From contig CANFVB010000004.1 of NCBI GenBank assembly GCA_947450355.1, positions 1-42,254 on the forward strand: a DNA stretch of 42,254 nucleotides, written 5' to 3'. The notes under the pieces were generated by a model. The model did not search any database. It was given only the letters and a program-made list of their open reading frames with translations, and was not told the DNA's origin. This document shows, piece after piece, positions 17,790 to 27,031 of the stretch. The DNA comes from Bacteroidota bacterium (GTDB lineage: Bacteria; Bacteroidota; Bacteroidia; Flavobacteriales; Flavobacteriaceae). Each line of letters starts with the position of its first letter. Positions within the stretch are counted from its first letter, which is position 1. Both the position numbers and the translations under genes were made by a program.

Positions 17790-19663
17790 ATCATTTTACT
17801 CTTATACCATTTCTGAAACACATAAAAATTCCAAAGTTTTCCTTTATGATTTTCTTTTCCAGATACGTGTTCTTCAAACCAATTATTAATGGTTGAATAA
17901 TTAAAAATACCTTGATTGTTTATAAAATCAGGCTCCATTAAAGAAATAAGTTCATCTTTTAATTGGTTTTTTAGCCAATAATCAACTGGAACACCAAAAC
18001 CTTGTTTTTTATAGTTAATGGTTGCTTCCGGAAGATATTTTTTAAACGTTTCTTTAAGAATATATTTTTTATTATTTCCTTTAATTTTATAATTCAAAGG
18101 GATTTGATAGGCAAACTCCACTATTTTAGAATCTAAGAATGGTACTCTTGCTTCAAGAGAATTCTTCATGCAAATCCTATCCACTTTTACTAACATATCA
18201 CCTTCGAGAACGGTGGTTAAATCTGTATAATAGCCTTTTTCTTCCTCAGAACCCTTTTCAAATTTTTGAAATCGTTCCTTTATTATTGGCTTAACATTAG
18301 TGAAATAATCCGTTTTAAAAAGATTTAGTCTTTCAAAATCATTTACTCCAAGACACATCATTTCATAATGCAAATCAAAACTACTCAAATCAGCATTATT
18401 AATTACTTTTTTAAGTCTTCTTAAAATTCTATTAGTTAGTCTGTTGTGTGGTGTATTATTTACACAGTTTTTTATAATTACTCTAATGAATTTTGGCAAT
18501 GAATTGTATTTAGCAATATAATATTGTGCCAAATATTTTTCATATCCACCAAATAATTCGTCGGCACAGTCCCCTGTGAGAGCTACTGTTACTTTTTCCC
18601 GCGCTAATTTAGCTACATAATTTGAAGGGATTGCAGAAGAATCTCCGAAAGGTTCATCATAATAAGCAATTATGGCATCAATATCTGCCACAACATCATT
18701 ATAATCTAAAAATTGTAAAAAATGATTGGATTGTATTTTTTTAACTACAATTGCCGCTCTCTCACTTTCATCATATTCTTTCTCTATAAAACCTATAGAA
18801 AAAGTATTAATTGGTTCCTTATTTTCCTTTGCCATTATTGTAGCAATGATACTTGAATCTATACCTCCACTTAAAAAAGCACCTATCGGGACATCAGAAA
18901 TCATTCTTTTTTTTGTCGATGAAATTAACAATTCCTTAAGTACTATTTTAGCCTGCTCAAAATCAGTATATTGAGGTTTGTCTTTTATTTCAGTTAGTAA
19001 GTCATAATATACAAAATCGGTAATACCCTTATCAAGACTAATCTGCAAACAAGTAGCAGGCATTAGTTTTTTTACCTCTTCATAAATTGTTCTTGGAGCA
19101 GGAATATAGGTTAAGGAAAAAAATAAATTCAATGCTTCCTTATCAATTTTATTATCACCTATTTCAGCCTCTAAAGCTTTTAATTCTGATGCAAAAATAA
19201 AAGAATTGCCATTATTTATATAATAAAGCGGTTTTTCACCGAATTTATCTCTAGCCAAATAAATTGTTTTTGATGTTTTATCGTATAAGGCGAAGGCAAA
19301 CATACCCTCCAACAAATTTAAGGTTTTGTTAATTCCAAAAGCTTGATACGCTTTCAAAATTACTTCAGTATCACTTTGCGAAGTAAAATTTAAGCCCAAA
19401 TTGGTCAATTGCTCTCTTAATTCAATAAAATTATAAATTTCCCCATTAAATACCAGAACACAATCGTTATCATCACTTATCATGGGTTGCGCTCCTGTTT
19501 CTATGTCAATAATTGACAGTCTTCTGTGACCAAGTCCAACTTGTTGATGTACAAAAAAACCTTCTGCATCTGGCCCTCTTGTAATTAACCTATCGCATAG
19601 CCTTTTTATGTCAATTTCTTGAATGGCTTCTTTGAAACTTATTTTACCTACTATTCCACACAT
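17786..19663 (-). CDS. AsnB-like glutamine-hydrolysing amidotransferase 1
   Basis: 625 aa. An N-terminal class II glutaminase domain starts with MCGIVG (Cys2 nucleophile after Met removal) and has RGPDAEG. The C-terminal synthetase domain carries the PP-loop FLSGGIDSS (about residues 260-268). The family makes asparagine, but homologues in O-antigen loci (WbpS, WbtH) are linked to amides of uronic acids. With a TviB-like uronate-forming dehydrogenase in the same operon, and a second AsnB-like gene at 22751, uronamide formation is the likelier role. True asparagine synthetase activity cannot be excluded. 39 nt follow GT2. Confidence 0.88.
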   Translation of the reverse strand: MCGIVGKISFKEAIQEIDIKRLCDRLITRGPDAEGFFVHQQVGLGHRRLSIIDIETGAQPMISDDNDCVLVFNGEIYNFIELREQLTNLGLNFTSQSDTEVILKAYQAFGINKTLNLLEGMFAFALYDKTSKTIYLARDKFGEKPLYYINNGNSFIFASELKALEAEIGDNKIDKEALNLFFSLTYIPAPRTIYEEVKKLMPATCLQISLDKGITDFVYYDLLTEIKDKPQYTDFEQAKIVLKELLISSTKKRMISDVPIGAFLSGGIDSSIIATIMAKENKEPINTFSIGFIEKEYDESERAAIVVKKIQSNHFLQFLDYNDVVADIDAIIAYYDEPFGDSSAIPSNYVAKLAREKVTVALTGDCADELFGGYEKYLAQYYIAKYNSLPKFIRVIIKNCVNNTPHNRLTNRILRRLKKVINNADLSSFDLHYEMMCLGVNDFERLNLFKTDYFTNVKPIIKERFQKFEKGSEEEKGYYTDLTTVLEGDMLVKVDRICMKNSLEARVPFLDSKIVEFAYQIPLNYKIKGNNKKYILKETFKKYLPEATINYKKQGFGVPVDYWLKNQLKDELISLMEPDFINNQGIFNYSTINNWFEEHVSGKENHKGKLWNFYVFQKWYKSKMI

Positions 19664-19702
19664 AAATTGTTATATAAAAGATTTTTATTTACTTTAAAAA
19701 AT

Positions 19703-20764
19703 TTATTTATTAGTGAAAGAACGCATTAATAGCAAAGTCATATAAACTCCTAGAGCAAAGCGTATTTTACATAAATAATAATATACAAACCAATGTGGTT
19801 TAAGATTAAAAAAATCAAAAGTAGCATAAGCATTTTTAAACTTCTCATTATTTAAATGTGACGCAATAGCTTTAACTCTTTTATAAATAGTAGAATCAAT
19901 TTTGGGGCTAACTTCACTTAACCCTATATTCATCATGGATATACCTATTCTATTATTTAAGGCTTTTTTATAAGTTTCATCAAGATTATTAATTTGAATC
20001 TCCTGATTCATATATTCAAATAAATTACAGAATCTTGGAAATAATGTCGCTCCATGAGTTTTAGTTAAAGAAGTTGGATTATCTTTTCTATAATGCAATA
20101 AATGTTCATTTAAATAAAATGCATTTTTAATCAAACCAAAATATTGAAAACTAAATAGAATATCCTCCGAACCTATAATTTTAGTATCTACAAATCGTAA
20201 ATTATTTTTTTTAATAATGGCTAAAGAATATAATTTACCCCATGCTGAAACATAGGAATCAATATATTGTGGATTCTTCATTTCTTCGTTCAAGGGGCCT
20301 GCAATTCTTCTGTGAAGCATAAGTAAAGAAGCTTCTTCAAAAAAAGTATCCTGTCTAAAAACTCCCTTATAAGGTATGTTTTTGTCATCAAATTCTTTAA
20401 TGAACTGCCAAAAAACTAAATCATATTGGTTTTTTTCTGCTATTACTACGGTTTTTTCGAAAGTTAACAATTCCAACCAATCATCGGAATCTAGAAAACT
20501 AACATATTTCCCTTTAGCAATATCTATTCCTATATTTCTAGCTTCTGACAAACCTTTATTCTCTTGATCTACAATTTGAATTCTAGTATCCTCAAAAGCA
20601 TATTTTTTACAAATTAACAAAGAACTATCTGTTGAACCATCATTAATTAGAATGATTTCAAGATTAGAATACGTCTGATTAATCAAACTATCTATACATT
20701 GTGAAAGATACTTTTCAACATTATACACAGGGACTATTATACTTACTAATGGCTGTTTTGTCAT
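19703..20764 (-). CDS. Glycosyltransferase family 2
   Basis: 353 aa GT-A enzyme. VSIIVPVYNVEKYLSQCIDSL starts at residue 7. The family's nucleotide-binding INDGSTDSS and metal-binding FLDSDDW (about residue 92) follow. The long C-terminal part may contact membrane or acceptor. Acceptor and donor are unknown. The start shares one base with the stop of the preceding GT4 gene (TAATG), a coupling signal. Confidence 0.92.
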   Translation of the reverse strand: MTKQPLVSIIVPVYNVEKYLSQCIDSLINQTYSNLEIILINDGSTDSSLLICKKYAFEDTRIQIVDQENKGLSEARNIGIDIAKGKYVSFLDSDDWLELLTFEKTVVIAEKNQYDLVFWQFIKEFDDKNIPYKGVFRQDTFFEEASLLMLHRRIAGPLNEEMKNPQYIDSYVSAWGKLYSLAIIKKNNLRFVDTKIIGSEDILFSFQYFGLIKNAFYLNEHLLHYRKDNPTSLTKTHGATLFPRFCNLFEYMNQEIQINNLDETYKKALNNRIGISMMNIGLSEVSPKIDSTIYKRVKAIASHLNNEKFKNAYATFDFFNLKPHWFVYYYLCKIRFALGVYMTLLLMRSFTNK

Positions 20765-21840
20765 TATATTTTTTCAGATAAAATAAATTGTGAAATCCTT
20801 TTTGCAATTTTTTCTGCTTTATACGTTTCCCTAACAATTAAAGCGTTGTTTTCTAATTGAGTTCGTTTTTCAGCATTTAAAATGAGAGTGTCCATTGCAT
20901 CCGCTAATGCTTGAATATCTCCATTAGGAATTAGAATCCCATTTACATTATTTTCAATAATATCTTCGGGACCCGCAACAAAATCAAAGGCAATACAAGC
21001 CATTCCTGCCGCCATCGCTTCAACTAAAGCATTAGGAAAACCTTCGCTTCGAGAAGGAATCACAAACATTCCGGCTCTAGAATATAAGGAATCCATATCC
21101 AATACTTTTCCAAGAAAATGAATTCGTTCCCCCAAACTGTTATTTTTAATTATTGAGTTAAGTTTATCATCAGAAGTAGCCTCACCCCCTGCTAAATATA
21201 AAGGCCAATTCGTTTTACTAATAGTCATAGCCTCTAACAAACGGTCAAATCCTTTTAAGGTATCATTTAATCTTCCAACTGCTAAAATAAAAGGTTCTCT
21301 TGAAGTTTCTGGATATAATTTCACTTCTCGCACAATATTAGGAATGACTTGAATTTTAGATTTTAAATACCGTTTTTTTTGTATTTGTGCTGCTATTCTT
21401 GTTTGTGCCATTATTCCAGTAGGTGGTTTCAGGAAAAATGCTATTCTATTTATAAATGCTATTTTAGCTGACCATTTAAAAAGAGGACTTGATCGTTCTG
21501 AAATAAAAAAAGGGACATAAATTCCAATTATAGCAAATGCAGTTAGCGCAGCATAAAATTTATTAAATGCTAAAATGGAATCTGGTTGATTATTCTTAAC
21601 ACTTTTTCGAATTCTTTTTATTGTTTTCAATATATTTAGAGAATATACATTCGAGCCATCAGTTGGCTCTTCAAAAATTACATCTGGATTTAAATTGAAA
21701 AAAGGAACTTTTTTAAAAATTGATACATACACAACCTGGTATCCTATTAAAGAAAGTTCATTGGCGATATTTACCGATGCCCTTTCCATCCCACCCATAC
21801 TTAAACAGGGGCCAACAATAAGAATTTTTTTAGGATTCAT
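20764..21840 (-). CDS. Glycosyltransferase family 4
   Basis: 358 aa GT-B enzyme. The N-terminus MNPKKILIVGPCLSMGGMER has the glycine-rich acceptor-domain loop. VGRLNDTLKGFDRLLEA and SRSEGFPNALVEAMAAGM (E-x7-E) define the donor domain. Closest by eye to GalNAc or galactosyl transferases of the PglJ/PglH style, but the sugar is not determined. It shares one base with each neighbour's start or stop (TAATG on both sides). Confidence 0.92.
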   Translation of the reverse strand: MNPKKILIVGPCLSMGGMERASVNIANELSLIGYQVVYVSIFKKVPFFNLNPDVIFEEPTDGSNVYSLNILKTIKRIRKSVKNNQPDSILAFNKFYAALTAFAIIGIYVPFFISERSSPLFKWSAKIAFINRIAFFLKPPTGIMAQTRIAAQIQKKRYLKSKIQVIPNIVREVKLYPETSREPFILAVGRLNDTLKGFDRLLEAMTISKTNWPLYLAGGEATSDDKLNSIIKNNSLGERIHFLGKVLDMDSLYSRAGMFVIPSRSEGFPNALVEAMAAGMACIAFDFVAGPEDIIENNVNGILIPNGDIQALADAMDTLILNAEKRTQLENNALIVRETYKAEKIAKRISQFILSEKI

Positions 21841-22742
21841 TAAGCTAAATTTTTTATAATTTGCGCATTGTAAGCTTCGTCATTAGAGACCTCAACAATT
21901 CTTCCACCAGCAGCCTCGCTAGTATATTTACCTGGAATCTTTGTTTTAGAAGTAGCGCCTCTCAAATACCATTCATATTCTACATCTACATTCCCTATAT
22001 CTACCGCTTGATAACCTTGTAATGCCAATTCGTAGGCTAAAACTTTTGCTGTAGGCCCCATAGCAATTAGAATAAGTTTCTCTTTTGGTTGCTTTAATGC
22101 TTCCTTCATTAATTCATTTATCTTATCATAAGCATTGTGTGCAGGAGCTAAAATACGCTCCACTTTTATTGTTTTTACAAATAAATCATTTCCAACCCCT
22201 AATCTACTTTTATCGCCTTCCAAAAGCACAACCGATCGACCTTCCCATATTTTCATTACTTTTTCAAAATAACCTGCACTTTTTGAAGTATCTTTATAAT
22301 CAATATACAAACGAGTCATGCTGGCATTATAGAAAATTTTTCCTTCGGGTAAATATTTTTTTAATCTAGGATATATCCAACTAATTTGTGAGCGCCAAGT
22401 TGTTTTAGCCTCCAACTTTAAGTTTTCTAAACTATAATAGCCGATAGGTAACCCAATAATTATATTTGGATTATTAGAATTTAATATTTCTATCATTTTT
22501 TCTCTTAATTTTGGGACGTAATTCTGGAAAGGCAAATTCAATTTATCTATTATGTATAAGAATTCACCATCTCCAAAACGGCAAATACTCACTTTATCAT
22601 TACTTATTTTATCTAATGTTTCGTCAATAGATTTAACCTTTGGTAATGGGAAAAACTTAATTACAACAGGATATAATGAACTTAGCAAATGTTTTAATAT
22701 TTTTCTTGGAATTTTAAAAGCTTTACCGTAACGTATATTCAT
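21840..22742 (-). CDS. GT-D fold glycosyltransferase (DUF1792 family)
   Basis: About 300 aa from ATG at 22742 (MNIRYGKAFKIPRK). Two earlier in-frame ATGs (22805, 22769) lie within asnB-like 2. The chosen start is 9 nt after that gene's stop at 22751. The motif ISICRFGDGEFLYI-like segment (VSICRFGDGEF, near residue 52) and the distal VVLLEGDKSRLGVGNDLF are marks of the DUF1792/GT-D domain, first characterised as a third sugar transferase in streptococcal adhesin glycosylation. It would be a nonstandard transferase in a set otherwise of GT2 and GT4 types. Confidence 0.82.
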   Translation of the reverse strand: MNIRYGKAFKIPRKILKHLLSSLYPVVIKFFPLPKVKSIDETLDKISNDKVSICRFGDGEFLYIIDKLNLPFQNYVPKLREKMIEILNSNNPNIIIGLPIGYYSLENLKLEAKTTWRSQISWIYPRLKKYLPEGKIFYNASMTRLYIDYKDTSKSAGYFEKVMKIWEGRSVVLLEGDKSRLGVGNDLFVKTIKVERILAPAHNAYDKINELMKEALKQPKEKLILIAMGPTAKVLAYELALQGYQAVDIGNVDVEYEWYLRGATSKTKIPGKYTSEAAGGRIVEVSNDEAYNAQIIKNLA

Positions 22743-22750
22743 AATATAAT

Positions 22751-24640
22751 TTATTTTTTTATTTGCCATTGGTTGTACCACATTTGAAAATGGATTAATC
22801 GCCAAATAATATCTTTATAAACTAATTTATCTTCATTAAATAAGTAAACAATTTGCTTTACAGAATTATAATTAAACAATTTGTGTTTATTTAATTCCTC
22901 TTCACTTAAATATTCTTCAACTAAATAATTCAAATCATTTTTTAACCAAGTGAAAATTGGCAAATCGAAACCCATTTTAGGACGATCCATAATTGATTCA
23001 GGAATATATTGATGAACAATATCTTTTAAAATTAATTTTCCTTTAGTTCCATTATGCTTAAAACCATCCGGTAATTGACTAGCAAATTCTAATATTCGAT
23101 GATCTAATAGAGGCTCTCTGCCTTCTAATCCTACTGACATCGTTGCTCTATCGACTTTAGTTAACAACAAATCTGTTAAAGTTGATGTAAAATCTAAATA
23201 TTGAAATGTCCCTAATAACCCATTCATTCCATTGATGTATTCTCCTTTTTGCATATTTTCATTGGTTGACATCAAGTCATTTACAATAGTGTCTGGTGTT
23301 CTAGTACTGTTTAATGAAAAAACACTAATTTTTTCATTAAAATCTGCCTTATATACTTTAGCCAATCCATTTAATTTATGTAATAATTGTACTTTATCTT
23401 TAGAAATAAAATTAGACGTAAAATTTATTACATCCCCTAATATAGGCTGCATTACATTAGGGACCGAATTGATTTTATTCCATCGAGCAATATTCAAAAC
23501 ATACCCATTATATCCTGCAAAAACCTCATCTCCACCGTCGGCTGAAAGTGCAACCGTAACTTTTTTTCTAGCTAATTTACTAACTAGCATAGTAGGAATA
23601 GTAGAAATATCAGCACAAGGTTCATCGTAATAATAAGCTAATTGTGGAATTATTTCTTGTGCTTCTTTAGTACTACAATCAAATGAAGTATGTTCAGTTC
23701 CTAGATATTTAGCTATTTCTGTTGCAAAAGGAGCTTCATTTACACCATCAGGGAAACCAATAGTAAAGGTTTTAAGTTTTTCAGTTCTATTTTTTTGCAA
23801 CATTGCAGTTACACAAGAACTGTCATAACCACCGCTCAAAAAAATACCCACAGGTACATCGGAAACCATTCTATATTCACAAGCAGATTGCAATAATTTT
23901 TCCGTTTCTTGTTTAGCATCTTGATAATCAATATTTAGAATAGGCTGTTGATAAATTTTCACAATATCCCAATAACAGTTCTCCGTCTTTCTTTTAGTTA
24001 TTAAATCAACCTCAAGCCAATGACCTGGTTTCAATTTAGCAGTATTTTTATAAATAGAATTAGGTCCTTTTACATAACCATGTCTCAAATAAAAAGATAA
24101 AGAAGATAAATCTATTTCTTTTGTGAAGGAAGGATGCTGATGAAATGCTTTTAATTCGGAACCAAATAGAAACAAATCATTATCTTCATAGATATACAGT
24201 GGTTTAACTCCGGCTCTGTCTCTACAAAAAAATATTTTTTGTCCGAAGTGATCTAAAATTACAAAAACGAACATTCCTATAAACCTATTCACACAATCCT
24301 TTCCCCAATGAATAAAAGCTTTCAAGACCACTTCTGTATCTGAGTTGGATATAAATGAACAGCCTTCTTTTTCTAAATTAATTCTAATCTCTTTATAATT
24401 ATAAATTTCGCCATTCAACAAGATAGTGTAATTTTGAAAGTGCATAGGTTGATGCCCACCCTCACTTAAATCAATAATACTTAAACGTGTATGACCAAAA
24501 CCAATAAGAGTACTTCCAATATTATATATTTCAGCACCTTGACCGTCGGGACCTCTGTGATGGATAGTTGCAACCATTTTGTCCAGAATTTTTTTATTAG
24601 AAACTCTTTTAAAATCAATAAAACCTACAATTCCACACAT
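22751..24640 (-). CDS. AsnB-like glutamine-hydrolysing amidotransferase 2
   Basis: 629 aa with class II glutaminase domain (MCGIVGF, Cys2; HHRGPDGQG) and synthetase domain with PP-loop FLSGGYDSS (about residues 265-273; Tyr replaces the Ile of copy 1). Clearly divergent from copy 1 along the whole length, so this is not a recent duplication. It sits 15 nt after deacetylase-like 2. Expected role: ATP-dependent transfer of glutamine ammonia to a sugar carboxylate, in analogy with WbpS/WbtH. Two copies in one operon would allow two different uronic acids to be amidated, or one could be a true AsnB. Confidence 0.88.
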   Translation of the reverse strand: MCGIVGFIDFKRVSNKKILDKMVATIHHRGPDGQGAEIYNIGSTLIGFGHTRLSIIDLSEGGHQPMHFQNYTILLNGEIYNYKEIRINLEKEGCSFISNSDTEVVLKAFIHWGKDCVNRFIGMFVFVILDHFGQKIFFCRDRAGVKPLYIYEDNDLFLFGSELKAFHQHPSFTKEIDLSSLSFYLRHGYVKGPNSIYKNTAKLKPGHWLEVDLITKRKTENCYWDIVKIYQQPILNIDYQDAKQETEKLLQSACEYRMVSDVPVGIFLSGGYDSSCVTAMLQKNRTEKLKTFTIGFPDGVNEAPFATEIAKYLGTEHTSFDCSTKEAQEIIPQLAYYYDEPCADISTIPTMLVSKLARKKVTVALSADGGDEVFAGYNGYVLNIARWNKINSVPNVMQPILGDVINFTSNFISKDKVQLLHKLNGLAKVYKADFNEKISVFSLNSTRTPDTIVNDLMSTNENMQKGEYINGMNGLLGTFQYLDFTSTLTDLLLTKVDRATMSVGLEGREPLLDHRILEFASQLPDGFKHNGTKGKLILKDIVHQYIPESIMDRPKMGFDLPIFTWLKNDLNYLVEEYLSEEELNKHKLFNYNSVKQIVYLFNEDKLVYKDIIWRLIHFQMWYNQWQIKK

Positions 24641-24654
24641 ATAAAGTTAATTTA

Positions 24655-25782
24655 TTATTTTACTAGTTTAATGTTTTTATTTGATATTAATTCCCCTAAT
24701 TCATCCGAACTCATAAATTTTATATCTGGCCATTTTGCAACTATTTTTGACAATAGAATCTCGAAATTATTTAAACTAACATCTCTTCTTTTTTTGTCAA
24801 TATCACCAGAAAAATTAATTCGATGCATGGATATAACAGCAGGTTTATTAAAAAAAAAAGCAAAACGAATTTGATTAAAACAAATTTTCACCCAATCATT
24901 ATTTTGATTTGTTGAAGGTTCAAAAAAACAATTCCTGACCAAATACATCAACCCATTTTTACTTTTTTGCCCTGTATAATGAAAAACCGATTTTAACTGC
25001 CCTCTCATTGGTTTACTTTCTTTTTGAACTACAAAAGATTGTATATATTTAACTCCTAAATTAGACCATACTTCTTCAATTTCATTATTCCAAACACCAG
25101 ATGGCGCTATGGTTGAAAGCGATTTAAAACCAAATATATCTTCAAACAAACTTAAACCTTCAATTATAGATAATTTTATTAAATCCATATTTTTTTGAGT
25201 TGAATAATTATACGCCTGCCATAAATTAATTCCCATATTTGTTTTAAAACTCAATCCAAAAGTATTATTATTAAACGCTTCCATTACATCTAAATTTTTA
25301 TTTTGAAGTAAGCTCAGCCATCTATCTACATCAACATGCTCTCTAGCATGAAACTGTGGCTGAAAATACCCAAGTGAAATCCCTTCTTTTATTAATGAGA
25401 AAACGTTTTGAGATTTGTCACTCTCTGAATATGTTTCTGTAAATGTTTTAAAATAATACTGTTTGTATTTTGATGCTTTAATCAAATCAAAATCTGGGTT
25501 CGCTAAAATAAAATTCAAGGTGATTTTAACTTTTATCTTGAACTTTAATTCTATCTTATTTAATAATGACAACAAAACAGTAATATCATCATCAGTCTCT
25601 AAAGTATCAAAACTGTTAAATGGATTAGAAATAACATCAATTTCTTTACCTTTTAATATTTCAAAGACAGATTTTGAAGGCATTCTTATACCTCCCCAAT
25701 CATCAGACTCGATAACAATTATTCTATTACGTACTTTACTACTTTTTAGATAGTTTTTATAAACTTTTAGTTTTGCAAGCAT
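24655..25782 (-). CDS. Polysaccharide deacetylase-like protein 2
   Basis: 375 aa, paralogue of 15497-16621. The same motif set is kept: IESDDWG with Asp27-Asp28, FHAREH with His145/His149, TIAPSGVWNNE (224-234) and SMHRINF with His320. Shared C-terminal features include RNC.FEP, KWPD and DELG. The overall identity is modest, so the two copies probably act on different residues. No signal peptide is visible, so it is probably cytoplasmic. It starts 7 nt after the polymerase gene's stop and is followed by asnB-like 2, mirroring the arrangement near copy 1. Confidence 0.78.
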   Translation of the reverse strand: MLAKLKVYKNYLKSSKVRNRIIVIESDDWGGIRMPSKSVFEILKGKEIDVISNPFNSFDTLETDDDITVLLSLLNKIELKFKIKVKITLNFILANPDFDLIKASKYKQYYFKTFTETYSESDKSQNVFSLIKEGISLGYFQPQFHAREHVDVDRWLSLLQNKNLDVMEAFNNNTFGLSFKTNMGINLWQAYNYSTQKNMDLIKLSIIEGLSLFEDIFGFKSLSTIAPSGVWNNEIEEVWSNLGVKYIQSFVVQKESKPMRGQLKSVFHYTGQKSKNGLMYLVRNCFFEPSTNQNNDWVKICFNQIRFAFFFNKPAVISMHRINFSGDIDKKRRDVSLNNFEILLSKIVAKWPDIKFMSSDELGELISNKNIKLVK

Positions 25783-25789
25783 AGAAAGC

Positions 25790-27031
25790 TTATTTGAATA
25801 TATTAATTAAAGAAAAATTTTCCTCTGTAAAAAATGGTGCAATCAAAGGATTCGTAAATACTGATAAGAAACTTATAGTGTCAAATCCAAGCCTAATTTG
25901 AACAACCAAACAAATTAACAAACCGAAACTAGTCCAATATCTATATTTTTTTAACCAATATGTATTTAAATTGTTGGCCACAAATAAAATATAAAATGAA
26001 AAGAAAAGATATAATCCTGGCGTTATAAAACGATTCATTGATGGTATAGAACTGACTAAAAAAGCAAATCCTAAAAAAAATAATACATAAGAAAAAAGTG
26101 AGTTATATTCTTTTTTTATTAAATCTCTGTTTTTCCAATAACATAATATAATGACAAAAATTGCAAAATATTTAAGATATGCACTATTAAAAGTGGCATA
26201 CCAATTCATCCCTACTTCTTTTGTTTGACCAATTTTTTCAATATAATCTTCACTAGTATATCCATTTGCTTTTTTCTCAATAACTCCAGGTAAATATGAA
26301 AAGACAGTCTCTAAAAAATTCGATTTTATTTTCCCAAAACTTACTGAAATTATAAAAAAAATAAAAAAAAGTTGTGTTCGATTTCCTAAAATAAAATATA
26401 ATACAAAAATAGCTACTGCAAAAACGTAGCTGAAATGTATAAGCGGTATAATCAGCAACCAAAATAGGTGTGTTTTTTTATTTTCAAAAAAATAGGGCAA
26501 TAAAACATACAAATAAACATGCGTAGCAAACCAAAAACGAAATCCATTAATATTCCAAAAGGGATTAATTAAAGCTAATATAAACAATAACAATGTTATT
26601 TTTTTGGCCAACGAACTGTCTAGTTTATCTAAAATGCAGGCAATATTTCGAGAATAGAAAAACCCAAACAATAATCCATAAACAATAAACATAATTTTGA
26701 CATCCGAAAAAAACCTCGAGACAATATAAACTAATATCGGCTCAAAAAAATCTGCATTCCAGTTGTCATCTTGTTTATAGCTTCTTACGAATTCTGAAAA
26801 CTTATAATCTGTATGGGCTGCTTCATTATTGAATGATTCTATACGTCGCGAAATATCGATATCTGCATCTTTGGAAGGTAGGGTAATTGTATAAGAATAA
26901 AAAACAACAAATAACCATATAATATTTTTATAGGACCCAGTTTTATAAAAACGAATCGAATTAATTAAACCAACTATTGGTGAAATTATAAATAATAAAT
27001 AAAAATAATAATTTTTGTTATTTATTCGCAT
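25790..27031 (-). CDS. Wzy-like polysaccharide polymerase (EpsG family)
   Basis: 413 aa with about ten to twelve hydrophobic helices spread over the whole length and one larger loop near residues 55-90 (SRRIESFNNE). The layout is that of EpsG/Wzy polymerases, which join lipid-linked repeat units in the periplasm. Sequence conservation in this family is low, so the assignment rests on topology, length and being the only such protein in the operon. Overlaps the preceding GT gene by 14 nt. Extreme T richness on its coding strand reflects its membrane composition. Confidence 0.8.
   Translation of the reverse strand: MRINNKNYYFYLLFIISPIVGLINSIRFYKTGSYKNIIWLFVVFYSYTITLPSKDADIDISRRIESFNNEAAHTDYKFSEFVRSYKQDDNWNADFFEPILVYIVSRFFSDVKIMFIVYGLLFGFFYSRNIACILDKLDSSLAKKITLLLFILALINPFWNINGFRFWFATHVYLYVLLPYFFENKKTHLFWLLIIPLIHFSYVFAVAIFVLYFILGNRTQLFFIFFIISVSFGKIKSNFLETVFSYLPGVIEKKANGYTSEDYIEKIGQTKEVGMNWYATFNSAYLKYFAIFVIILCYWKNRDLIKKEYNSLFSYVLFFLGFAFLVSSIPSMNRFITPGLYLFFSFYILFVANNLNTYWLKKYRYWTSFGLLICLVVQIRLGFDTISFLSVFTNPLIAPFFTEENFSLINIFK

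Noticed and set aside
23232..23630. 132-codon plus-strand open frame over asnB-like 2
   Set aside because: Antisense shadow; no recognisable domain, no start signal.
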